DNA of 64,000 nt from Emticicia agri (lineage in GTDB: Bacteria > Bacteroidota > Bacteroidia > Cytophagales > Spirosomataceae), in NCBI RefSeq assembly GCF_004168285.1, contig NZ_SEWF01000021.1, positions 1 through 64,000 of the forward strand, given 5' to 3'. Position 1 is the first letter of the stretch, and each line of letters starts with the position of its first letter. Below, piece by piece: positions 1-7,201 of this stretch. The notes below the pieces were generated by a model. The model was given only the letters and a program-made list of their open reading frames with translations. It did not search any database and was not told the DNA's origin. Both the position numbers and the translations under genes were made by a program.

Positions 1-396
1 AGATGCTACTTTAGCTGTATAAGGGTGTTTGGAAAGCATGATAGGCAATGAATCCACCAAAGATACATTATCATAGCAATCATTAAAATTCATTTGATTC
101 ATCAAATGGGAAATAATTACCTCAAAATGCCAGTATATTGCATTAATTCGTGCATTATAAGCTTGATATGACGGCAATTTTGGAAACCATGATGACCAAT
201 GATTGACCATATAATTATAAGTTGAGCGATGGCTATAATGGCCTTCGAAAATACCACATAGGTAAATCGTTATTGCCTCTTGGTCTGTAAATTCAGGACA
301 ATTATTATTGCTCTGTCTTTGGAAATGTAAACTCATGTGCGTATCATAGCACTCACAAACAAGGCTGTAAGTTTGTATTAATTGTAAAGGTCGCAT
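1..396 (-). CDS. DDE-type transposase, N-terminal part, cut by the window edge
   Basis: An open frame of 132 codons starts at the ATG complementary to 394-396 and runs off the left edge without a stop. An in-frame TGA lies shortly upstream of the ATG, and AGGAGT lies about 20 bases before it. The protein begins MRPLQLIQTYSL and contains LVDSLPIMLSKHP near its end, which resembles the first catalytic Asp region (hDS-P) of IS982/IS4-like transposases. The family call is from motif memory only. The downstream catalytic residues and the other end of the element are outside the window, so it cannot be said whether the gene is intact. It is the only mobile-element gene seen here. Confidence 0.7.
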   Translation of the reverse strand, partial: MRPLQLIQTYSLVCECYDTHMSLHFQRQSNNNCPEFTDQEAITIYLCGIFEGHYSHRSTYNYMVNHWSSWFPKLPSYQAYNARINAIYWHFEVIISHLMNQMNFNDCYDNVSLVDSLPIMLSKHPYTAKVAS

Positions 397-448
397 TTTG
401 CAATTTAACAAAATACTCCTTGTTTGTTTCTGATAATTTCAACCCTTG

Positions 449-467
449 ATTCACATTAAAAGTGAAT
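449..467. repeat. 6-bp inverted repeat upstream of the transposase
   Basis: ATTCAC and GTGAAT are separated by seven bases between the transposase start and the esterase stop codon. It may belong to the end of the insertion element. On the minus strand the bases starting at 485 read ACCTC, and some IS982-type ends begin with ACC, but the opposite end is not visible so the boundary is a guess. Confidence 0.3.
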
Positions 468-486
468 TAACGTAAGTAAAGAGGTA

Positions 487-1380
487 TTATTTCCCGAACA
501 ACCATTTCAAAAAAACAGGCATAGCTTCACTCCATGTTTTCGGATTATGTTCTCCATCTTTTACTTCGTAATACACTATATCAACGTTTTTTTTGTAGCC
601 AAGGTTTTCTAATTCGGTAATTAAGTCAAGGGTATCTTCAATTGAGTCTATAATGCCATTATTATTTCTGTCGTCTTTTTCGTCATTTGTACCACATTCA
701 AACCAGAATTCCTGCCCATGATGATAACTACCATTTTTTACGATCGTGTGCATAATTCTGTCTTTATCTTCATCATACCCTTCTTCATAAGCTTTCTTGC
801 GCCACCAGAATGACCCACTGAATACCCCGACCTTAGAAAAAACTTCAGAATTATTCCAGACAATATCCATAGCAGAAAGACCACCTAAAGAAAACCCGCA
901 GAAGAAATTATCTTTTTTGTCTGCTGATACTGAATAATACCCTCTGATATAAGGTAAAAACTCTTTTACGATAAAGTTAGTATAGTGCTGGGCTAAATCA
1001 CCTCTGTTTTTATAGTCTGCCACAGAAGCTGTTCCATATTCTCTTAGCCGCTTTTCGTTGGTATGAATAGCCACCAAAACAAAAGGTTCTATTTCTGAGT
1101 TCTGATAAAGATTCAGTATTACCTTTTCCATATTCAGGGCTGATAAGTCCTGTCCGTCATTCATTAATAATACTTTGCCGGGTTGAACATTGTTCTGATA
1201 ATTGGGTGGTAAAATTACATCGTATATAACTTCTCTGTTTAGGTATTCTGACTGAATTTTAAGGTTTTTCTGAACGGAAATCTGATGCACTTGTGAGTAG
1301 GTTTTAATGGATAAAAAGACTGATAAAAAAGTAATTAGCCGTATTGCCCGAACAAAATTTTTCCAAATCATTTGTTTCAT
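487..1380 (-). CDS. Secreted esterase-family alpha/beta hydrolase
   Basis: A 297-residue protein with an N-terminal hydrophobic segment (about residues 12-25) ending TYSQ, consistent with a signal peptide and a periplasmic or outer location. It has the esterase-D/enterochelin-esterase-like fold pattern: nucleophile elbow GFSLGG at 162-167 (Ser164) and a C-terminal DGEHNPKTW with the likely catalytic His278. DDRNNNGIID near 236-245 looks like an EF-hand-type calcium loop inserted before the acid/histidine region. The substrate cannot be read from the sequence. ATG at 1380 is used; a second Met at residue 4 is an equally possible start. The stop codon lies two bases from the possible end of the insertion element on its left. 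It is transcribed away from the ligase cluster on its right and is probably not part of it. Confidence 0.8.
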   Translation of the reverse strand: MKQMIWKNFVRAIRLITFLSVFLSIKTYSQVHQISVQKNLKIQSEYLNREVIYDVILPPNYQNNVQPGKVLLMNDGQDLSALNMEKVILNLYQNSEIEPFVLVAIHTNEKRLREYGTASVADYKNRGDLAQHYTNFIVKEFLPYIRGYYSVSADKKDNFFCGFSLGGLSAMDIVWNNSEVFSKVGVFSGSFWWRKKAYEEGYDEDKDRIMHTIVKNGSYHHGQEFWFECGTNDEKDDRNNNGIIDSIEDTLDLITELENLGYKKNVDIVYYEVKDGEHNPKTWSEAMPVFLKWLFGK

Positions 1381-1663
1381 TGATTAAAATCGACTAATAT
1401 TTCAGTTAAATGTTTTATTCTGACAAAAATACAAATTCATCATACGAAAACACCAAAACTAATCAAAACAATATTTTATTTTTTATTACACAATTTATAC
1501 AAAATTTTATATTTGACAAAAAGATAAAAACATTTAATAATCAAAATTTTATTTGGCAAAATATTTTTTCATATACAGATTATCTGCGATTTTTGCATAA
1601 AAATATTTCATCAATCAAATAAACTGCTCTTAAAGCAAAGACCTTTTAAGCACTCTAAGCTGT

Positions 1664-2383
1664 ATGGACGAAAAACATATTAAATTCTTTTCTCATTTTT
1701 TGGGCAGAGATATTGACATTTTAATTAGTGGCCATTGGGGCTATCCGATTCTTATGTTTCCGACCTCTATGGGCAATTACCTTCAAAACCGTGACTTCGG
1801 ACTCAATAATTCTGTTGCTAATCTCGTAAATGACGGTAAAGTAAAACTTTATAACGTTGATAGTATCGATTTCCAGAGTTTCTATGGACAAGGATTATCT
1901 CCAAATGTCAAAATTTTCAATTATAACCTCTATACCCGTTTCATTCGGGAAGAACTGGTTCCATCAATTCAGAGAGAATGTAGCGTTCACCGTATTGCCG
2001 TTGCCGGATGCAGTTTCGGAGGATACCATTGTACCAACTTTGCCCTGAAATACCCCGATGTAGTGGATTATTGTTTCAGCCTGAGTGGAGCATTTGACAT
2101 TAAGAGTTTCATGAAAGGATACTTTGATGATAATGTGTATTTCAATAATCCGATTGATTATATGCAGAATCAGGATGGTTGGAAATACAATCACATGAAA
2201 ATTGTATTGGGCACCTCTGATTGGGATATATGCAAAGATGACAACATTAATATGTCAAGAATACTCGCCGCCAGAGGCATTGACCACTGGTATGATGAAA
2301 AGAAATGGGCATCGCACGACTGGCCACTCTGGCGCATGATGTTCCCTGAATATGTAGGCAAAATGGTGGCCGGACAGTTATAA
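1664..2383 (+). CDS. Esterase-like alpha/beta hydrolase, first gene of the ligase cluster
   Basis: A 239-residue cytoplasmic protein without a signal peptide. It has a nucleophile elbow GCSFGG at 115-120 (Ser117), a probable acid Asp in GTSDWD (186-188) and a C-terminal SHDWPLW with His218, so a full alpha/beta-hydrolase triad is present. It resembles the COG4947 group of putative esterases, whose substrates are not known. The next four genes on the same strand are two ATP-grasp-type ligases, a YbdK-type carboxylate-amine ligase and a glutamine amidotransferase. The hydrolase may therefore release or trim an ester or amide product of that pathway; this is inference from neighbourhood only. 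About 280 AT-rich bases upstream would hold its promoter. Confidence 0.8.
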   Translation: MDEKHIKFFSHFLGRDIDILISGHWGYPILMFPTSMGNYLQNRDFGLNNSVANLVNDGKVKLYNVDSIDFQSFYGQGLSPNVKIFNYNLYTRFIREELVPSIQRECSVHRIAVAGCSFGGYHCTNFALKYPDVVDYCFSLSGAFDIKSFMKGYFDDNVYFNNPIDYMQNQDGWKYNHMKIVLGTSDWDICKDDNINMSRILAARGIDHWYDEKKWASHDWPLWRMMFPEYVGKMVAGQL

Positions 2384-2479
2384 GGCCATAATTGATTAAA
2401 TCCGGTTATACAGTAAAATGAATTTATATCCATTACATTTAATAAAATAATAAAGCAAAATCTAAATCAAGACTTGTTT

Positions 2480-3592
2480 ATGAAAAAAATAGGAATTCTT
2501 TTTGGCATGGAAGACACTTTTCCGTGGGCATTTATTGAAGAAGTAAACAGAACTGCTCCTGCAGGAATCATCGCCGAGCCTGTATCAATTGCTAAAGTAG
2601 AACAAGGGGTAGCAACAGATTATGCCGTAATTATAGATAGAATATCACAAGATGTGCCATTTTACAGAGCATATTTAAAAAATGCAGCCCTTTGCGGTAC
2701 AGCAGTAATCAACAACCCTTTCTGGTGGAGTGCTGACGAAAAGTTTTTCAACAACTGTCTGGCTATAAAGTTAGGTGTTCCGGTACCTAAAACGGTTCTT
2801 TTACCATCAAAAGAAAGACCAACAGATACCACTGAAAAATCATTCAGAAACCTTAAATTTCCGATGGATTGGGAATATATGTTCGGCCAAATCGGTTTCC
2901 CGGCCTATATGAAACCTCATGCAGGTGGTGGCTGGAAAAGTGTGTATAAAGTATATGACCCAAATGACCTTTGGCAAAAACACGAAGAAACAGGCCAGTT
3001 AGTGATGTTATTGCAAGAAGAAATTCAGTTTACTGATTACTATCGTTGCTACTGCTTGAATGGTAAATATGTACATATTATGCCGTACGAACCACGCAAT
3101 CCGCATCATTTACGTTATGCTACACAACCTAAAACACAAGGTGAAGAGCATAAAAAATTGATGGCAACTATTACAGACTATGTATTAAGATTAAACAAAG
3201 CATTAGGTTACGATTTTAATACGGTTGAATTTGCCATCCGTGACGGAATCCCTTATGCCATTGACTTCTGTAATCCTGCGCCGGATGCTGATGTAAATTC
3301 GGTAGGACAGAAGAATTTTGAATGGATTGTGGAAAATGCTGCTAAAATGGCTATTGAAAGAGCGATTGAGCAAAAAGATGGCAAAAATAACTGTACCTGG
3401 GGTACATTTATAGGGTCTTCGGCCTTAGGAAATGGGGCTGATTTATTGATACCATCAGCACAAAATCCTGTAGCAGAGAAAAAACCTGCGCCTGCTAAAA
3501 AAGCAGAAGCAACACCAAAGGCAGCTCCGGCCAAGAAAGCTCCGGCTGCTAAAAAGGATGAAGCTTCTGCAAAACCAGCAAAGAAGAAATAA
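2480..3592 (+). CDS. ATP-grasp ligase with lysine/alanine-rich C-terminal tail
   Basis: A 370-residue protein counted from ATG 2480; a TTG two codons earlier is in frame but less likely. Visible ATP-grasp features are the lysine and glycine-rich loop YMKPHAGGGWKSV (143-155), the hinge-like LLQEEIQ (177-183), and a metal-binding end with IDFCNPAPD (261-269), where Asp takes the place of the usual Glu before the Asn. ATP-grasp enzymes join a carboxylate to an amine or other nucleophile through an acyl phosphate. Residues about 331-370 are a low-complexity tail of PAKKA-like units ending AKPAKKK, similar in composition to histone H1 tails and unrelated to the catalytic fold. Substrates are unknown. 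It is followed after 83 bases by a YbdK-type ligase, with a stem-loop between them. Confidence 0.85.
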   Translation: MKKIGILFGMEDTFPWAFIEEVNRTAPAGIIAEPVSIAKVEQGVATDYAVIIDRISQDVPFYRAYLKNAALCGTAVINNPFWWSADEKFFNNCLAIKLGVPVPKTVLLPSKERPTDTTEKSFRNLKFPMDWEYMFGQIGFPAYMKPHAGGGWKSVYKVYDPNDLWQKHEETGQLVMLLQEEIQFTDYYRCYCLNGKYVHIMPYEPRNPHHLRYATQPKTQGEEHKKLMATITDYVLRLNKALGYDFNTVEFAIRDGIPYAIDFCNPAPDADVNSVGQKNFEWIVENAAKMAIERAIEQKDGKNNCTWGTFIGSSALGNGADLLIPSAQNPVAEKKPAPAKKAEATPKAAPAKKAPAAKKDEASAKPAKKK

Positions 3593-3603
3593 ACGAATGA
3601 ATA

Positions 3604-3633
3604 GGTTGGCAATATGCCTGATTATTGCCAACC
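3604..3633 (+). promoter_or_regulatory. Perfect 10-bp stem-loop between two ligase genes
   Basis: GGTTGGCAAT at 3604-3613 pairs exactly with ATTGCCAACC at 3624-3633 around a 10-base loop. No T-run follows, so it is not a classical terminator. It begins 12 bases after the ATP-grasp stop and ends 43 bases before the next start, so it could set mRNA stability or unequal expression of the two ligases. Confidence 0.55.
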
Positions 3634-3675
3634 AGACTAAACTGTTCCACTGTTAACCCCTGAACTAAGAAAATT

Positions 3676-4773
3676 ATGTCACAATTCACATTAGGTATTG
3701 AGGAAGAATTTCAGACTATTGACCCAAAAACTCGTGAGCTTCGTTCACACATGTCTAAATTAGTTGAGGGAGGCCAGGTAATTTTGCAGGAAAGAATCAA
3801 ACAGGAAATGCACCAGGCGGTGGTGGAAATGATTTCAAGCGTTTGCGAGAATATTCAGCAAGCCAGAGAGGAAGTAACTTATCTGCGACGGATGTTGTTT
3901 GACTTAGCTGCTAAACAGAATCTTCAGATTGCAGCAGCAGGAACGCACCCGTTTTCAGACTGGCAGAAACAATTAATTACGCCTAATGAAAGATACGAGA
4001 AGCTAATAGACGATATGCGCGATGTGGCTCGCTCAAACCTGATTTTCGGTTTGCACGTTCACGTTGGTATCCCAAACCGGGAAGAAGGTATTCAGATTCT
4101 GAATACTGCAAGGTATTTCCTGCCGCATATTTATGCGCTCTCTACCAACTCTCCATTCTGGTGTGGCCGTAATACAGGTTTCAAATCTTATCGGTCGAAA
4201 GTATTTGATAAATTTCCAAGAACAGGTATTCCTGATTATTTTTCGAGCGTTGCAGAGTACGATAATTACGTTAATCTGTTGATAAAAACTAATTGTATTG
4301 ATAATGGAAAGAAAATCTGGTGGGATATCCGTTTGCATCCTTTCTATCCTACGGTCGAATTCAGAATATGTGATATTCCGATGCGGGTCGATGAAACTAT
4401 CTGTTTAGCAGCACTGATGCAGGCAATTATAGCCAAAATTCATAAGTTACATAAACAGAATTTGAGTTTTCGTACTTATCATAGAATGCTCATCAGCGAA
4501 AATAAATGGCGTGCTGCCAGATATGGGATTCAAGGAAATCTGATTGATTTTGGTAAAGAAACAGAAGTTCCCTATTCTCATCTGGCCGAAGAACTTATGG
4601 AATTTGTGGATGATGTATTAGATGAGTTAGGAAGTCGTAAAGAGGTAGAGTATATTCATGAAATACTAAAAATGGGCAGTGGAGCAGACCGACAATTAAA
4701 AGTATTTGAAGAAACAAACAGCCTGAAATCGGTGGTTGATTACATTGTTTCAGAAACTAAAATCGGTCTTTAG
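3676..4773 (+). CDS. YbdK-type carboxylate-amine ligase (GCS2 family)
   Basis: A 365-residue protein of normal length for the GCS2/YbdK family, which forms gamma-glutamyl-type amide bonds using ATP on a glutamine-synthetase-like fold. It opens with LGIEEEFQ (6-13), the family's metal-binding Glu cluster, followed by AAAGTHPF (87-93), LHVHVG (126-131) with paired histidines, and NSPFWCGRNTGFKSYR further on. WWDIRLHPFYPTVEFRICD matches the conserved C-terminal core. E. coli YbdK has only weak glutamate-cysteine ligase activity and its true substrate is unsettled. Here the flanking ATP-grasp and amidotransferase genes argue for a dedicated pathway rather than glutathione synthesis. No gshB-like glutathione synthetase can be named from the neighbours. 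Confidence 0.9.
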   Translation: MSQFTLGIEEEFQTIDPKTRELRSHMSKLVEGGQVILQERIKQEMHQAVVEMISSVCENIQQAREEVTYLRRMLFDLAAKQNLQIAAAGTHPFSDWQKQLITPNERYEKLIDDMRDVARSNLIFGLHVHVGIPNREEGIQILNTARYFLPHIYALSTNSPFWCGRNTGFKSYRSKVFDKFPRTGIPDYFSSVAEYDNYVNLLIKTNCIDNGKKIWWDIRLHPFYPTVEFRICDIPMRVDETICLAALMQAIIAKIHKLHKQNLSFRTYHRMLISENKWRAARYGIQGNLIDFGKETEVPYSHLAEELMEFVDDVLDELGSRKEVEYIHEILKMGSGADRQLKVFEETNSLKSVVDYIVSETKIGL

Positions 4774-4820
4774 TAAGTGAACGAAACAGTCGCTTAATTT
4801 TGTTATATGCTTTTAATAGC

Positions 4821-4865
4821 AATAAAATCCTGTAAGGTATTTACTTACAGGATTTTATTTTTGTT
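4821..4865 (+). terminator. Rho-independent terminator after the YbdK-type gene
   Basis: A perfect 16-bp stem (4821-4836 with 4844-4859) and a 7-base loop are followed by a short T-rich stretch. It separates the YbdK-type gene from the amidotransferase, so the cluster is not one simple operon. Confidence 0.85.
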
Positions 4866-4928
4866 AATTTTGTATTAAATTTTACTAATATAAGCCTTGC
4901 TGCCTATACAGCAAGCCTGTTGTGTTTT

Positions 4929-5741
4929 ATGAATATTGCAATTTTAGACCTTTACGACGGAAAAACCAATGAGGGTATGCGTTGTATTAAGATGTTATGC
5001 GACCAGTTTTTATCGCAGGAAGGGATTAATGGTGGCTATGATATTTTTGATGTGCGTCAAAAAAATGAAATCCCGGACATAAACAAGTATCAGATTTTTA
5101 TTTCTACAGGTGGCCCGGGCAGTCCATTACCGGAAGGCCATGCCTGGGAACAGAAATATTATGACTTTATAGACTCTATTTTTGCCTATAACAAGCACAA
5201 TGAAGTAAAGAAATATGTTTTTCTGATTTGTCATTCTTTTCAGATTGTGAGCCATCATTTAGGATTTGGTCAGGTATGCAAAAGAAAATCAACTTCATTT
5301 GGTGTGATGCCTATGCACCGCACAGAAGATGGCCAAAATGAGCCCTTATTCGAGAAATTGCCTGAGCTTTTCTTCGCTGTCGACTCAAGAGATTATCAGT
5401 TGATACAACCCAACTGGGAGAAAATCAACGAATTTGGGGCAAAAATACTGTGTTTAGAAAAAGTCCGGCCTTATGTTCCTTTGGAAAGGGCAGTTATGGC
5501 TATCAGATTTTCTGATGAAGTTTTCGGTACCCAGTTTCACCCTGAAGCAGACTCAGAAGGAATGATGCGTTATTTTAAGCAGGAAGAAAAAATGCTGGCA
5601 GTTATTAAGGAATATGGTGTCGAAAAATACGAAGAAATGATTGAGCGTTTAGACGACCCTGACAAGATTATGCTTACCGAATCGGTTGTTATCCCGACAT
5701 TTCTCCGTACTGCCACCGAAAATATTTTGGAATTGGCATAA
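4929..5741 (+). CDS. Class I glutamine amidotransferase-like protein
   Basis: A 270-residue protein counted from ATG 4929; an upstream TTG at 4920 is in frame but less likely. It shows the class I glutamine amidotransferase pattern: oxyanion-side STGGPGSP (59-66), nucleophile Cys101 in LICHSFQ, and the His-Glu pair in FHPEAD (His204, Glu206). Such domains hydrolyse glutamine to supply ammonia, or act as gamma-glutamyl hydrolases on amide bonds. A C-terminal part of about 60 residues extends past the amidotransferase fold. Placed between two ligases, it could feed ammonia to one of them or cleave a gamma-glutamyl intermediate; the sequence does not decide which. A strong stem-loop lies on each side, so it probably has its own promoter. 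Confidence 0.85.
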   Translation: MNIAILDLYDGKTNEGMRCIKMLCDQFLSQEGINGGYDIFDVRQKNEIPDINKYQIFISTGGPGSPLPEGHAWEQKYYDFIDSIFAYNKHNEVKKYVFLICHSFQIVSHHLGFGQVCKRKSTSFGVMPMHRTEDGQNEPLFEKLPELFFAVDSRDYQLIQPNWEKINEFGAKILCLEKVRPYVPLERAVMAIRFSDEVFGTQFHPEADSEGMMRYFKQEEKMLAVIKEYGVEKYEEMIERLDDPDKIMLTESVVIPTFLRTATENILELA

Positions 5742-5752
5742 TTGATATTGAT

Positions 5753-5784
5753 AAACTGGTTATAGCTTCCTATAACCAGTTTTG
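5753..5784 (+). terminator. Terminator-like stem-loop after the amidotransferase
   Basis: A perfect 13-bp stem (5753-5765 with 5770-5782) with loop CTTC ends in a four-base T-run. The T-run is short, so termination may be partial. Confidence 0.65.
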
Positions 5785-5856
5785 CCTTACTTCAAAAATT
5801 ATTTGTGTTTTGTAACCACAATCTTTAATTTCAATCCATTAATACTTCTCCTATTT

Positions 5857-7053
5857 ATGATACCTGAAATTCGTCAGCAATACAATGAAAGTTTTTCCAA
5901 TGAAAAGTATCAGGCGTTATTAGCCGAGATTGAAAAAGATTTTCCTTCACAATTAGACTTTCGGGTGGCTGAAACGCCAGTATTTGTACCGCAATCACTC
6001 AAAATTAGGCTTCTACAGGCTTGCAATGATATTATTGATTCTTTACTTAAAGACGACTTCAAAGCCTGGACGATCAGGGCAATTCCGGCCAATCAGCATG
6101 TACCCAATGAAGACAATCATCCGAATTTTTTAGCCATTGATTTTGCAGTTTGTCGGGATGAAAATGGAGACCTGACTCCACAATTAATTGAATTACAGGG
6201 ATTTCCGTCATTATATGGGTATCAGTGGTATATAGGTCAGAAGTATAAGAAATTCTTCTACAATCCTAAGAATTTCAATCAGTACTTCAACAGACTGAAT
6301 ATGGCTACTTATGTAGAGTTTATGAAAAAAGTTTTTCTGGGAGGCGAAAAGGCTGAGAATGTTATTCTGCTTGAAATTTATCCCGAAAAACAGAAAACAA
6401 GGCTTGATTTTGAAATCACCAAACAGTTGTGGGGTATTGAATCGGTTTGCTACACTAAAATAAAGAAAGACGGTCGTAAACTCTATTATGAAAAAGACGG
6501 TAGAAAAATTAAAATCAAACGCATCTACAACCGCCTGATTTTTGATGATTTATTGCAGAATTTCCCTGATTTAGAAACAGACTTTAAACTAACTGATGAT
6601 GTTGATGTAAAATGGGTAACACATCCAAACTGGTTTTTCAGAATCAGCAAGTTTACTTTACCCCTACTCAACAGTCCATTTGTACCTAAAAGCTATTACT
6701 TATCAGAATTAAAAGAATATCCTGCTGATTTAGAAAACTACGTATTAAAACCCTTGTTTTCGTTTGCCGGAAGCGGTGTAAAACTCAATTTCACCAAAGA
6801 AGATTTAGATGCTATTGAAGACAAGGAAAACTTTCTGATTCAGCGTAAAGTGAAATATGAACCCATTATTAAAGACCCAGATGGCAATCTGATAAAAACA
6901 GAAATCAGAATGTTATTTGCCTGGGAAGATTCAGCACCACGCCCTACACTTGTTACAAATCTGGCCCGATTGAGCAGAGGAGAAATGATTGGGGTAAACT
7001 TTAATAAGAATTTTGATTGGGTTGGCGGTAGTTGCGGATTCTTTGAAGACTGA
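5857..7053 (+). CDS. ATP-grasp-like protein, last gene of the ligase cluster
   Basis: A 398-residue protein from ATG 5857. An in-frame TTG at 5782 would start inside the preceding stem-loop and is rejected. The C-terminal half has YVLKPLFSFAGSGVKL, a lysine plus glycine-rich loop typical of ATP-grasp, then FLIQRKVKYE, which resembles the ATP hinge. The N-terminal half has LTPQLIELQGFPSLYGYQ, which looks like the acidic metal-binding strand that normally sits at the C-terminal end, so the fold may be circularly permuted. That reading is tentative. Charged stretches such as KKDGRKLYYEKDGRK fill the middle. The substrate is unknown. It closes the five-gene run and is followed by a strong terminator. 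Confidence 0.75.
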   Translation: MIPEIRQQYNESFSNEKYQALLAEIEKDFPSQLDFRVAETPVFVPQSLKIRLLQACNDIIDSLLKDDFKAWTIRAIPANQHVPNEDNHPNFLAIDFAVCRDENGDLTPQLIELQGFPSLYGYQWYIGQKYKKFFYNPKNFNQYFNRLNMATYVEFMKKVFLGGEKAENVILLEIYPEKQKTRLDFEITKQLWGIESVCYTKIKKDGRKLYYEKDGRKIKIKRIYNRLIFDDLLQNFPDLETDFKLTDDVDVKWVTHPNWFFRISKFTLPLLNSPFVPKSYYLSELKEYPADLENYVLKPLFSFAGSGVKLNFTKEDLDAIEDKENFLIQRKVKYEPIIKDPDGNLIKTEIRMLFAWEDSAPRPTLVTNLARLSRGEMIGVNFNKNFDWVGGSCGFFED

Positions 7054-7081
7054 TGCTCTGCAACCTTACAATTGAGTATAG

Positions 7082-7119
7082 ATGCCGATAATCGTAAAAG
7101 CGACTTATCGGCATTTTTT
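7082..7119 (+). terminator. Rho-independent terminator ending the ligase cluster
   Basis: ATGCCGATAA at 7082-7091 pairs with TTATCGGCAT at 7105-7114, with a further small inner stem, and six T residues follow. Confidence 0.9.
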
Positions 7120-7201
7120 CAATAATTCTTTATATCCAGTATATTTTTTCGATTTTATTGATTAGTTTGGAAGTCTATTCAACCAAGAATTCCTATTACA
7201 C

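Noticed and set aside
1410-1622. Open frame of 70 codons in the gap between two esterase genes
   Set aside because: Composition is that of AT-rich DNA (Asn, Phe, Ile, Lys), it has no recognisable motif, and it fills a promoter-type gap between divergent genes.
3253-3612. Alanine-rich open frame of 119 codons on the minus strand
   Set aside because: It is the reverse shadow of the lysine/alanine-rich tail of the ATP-grasp gene.
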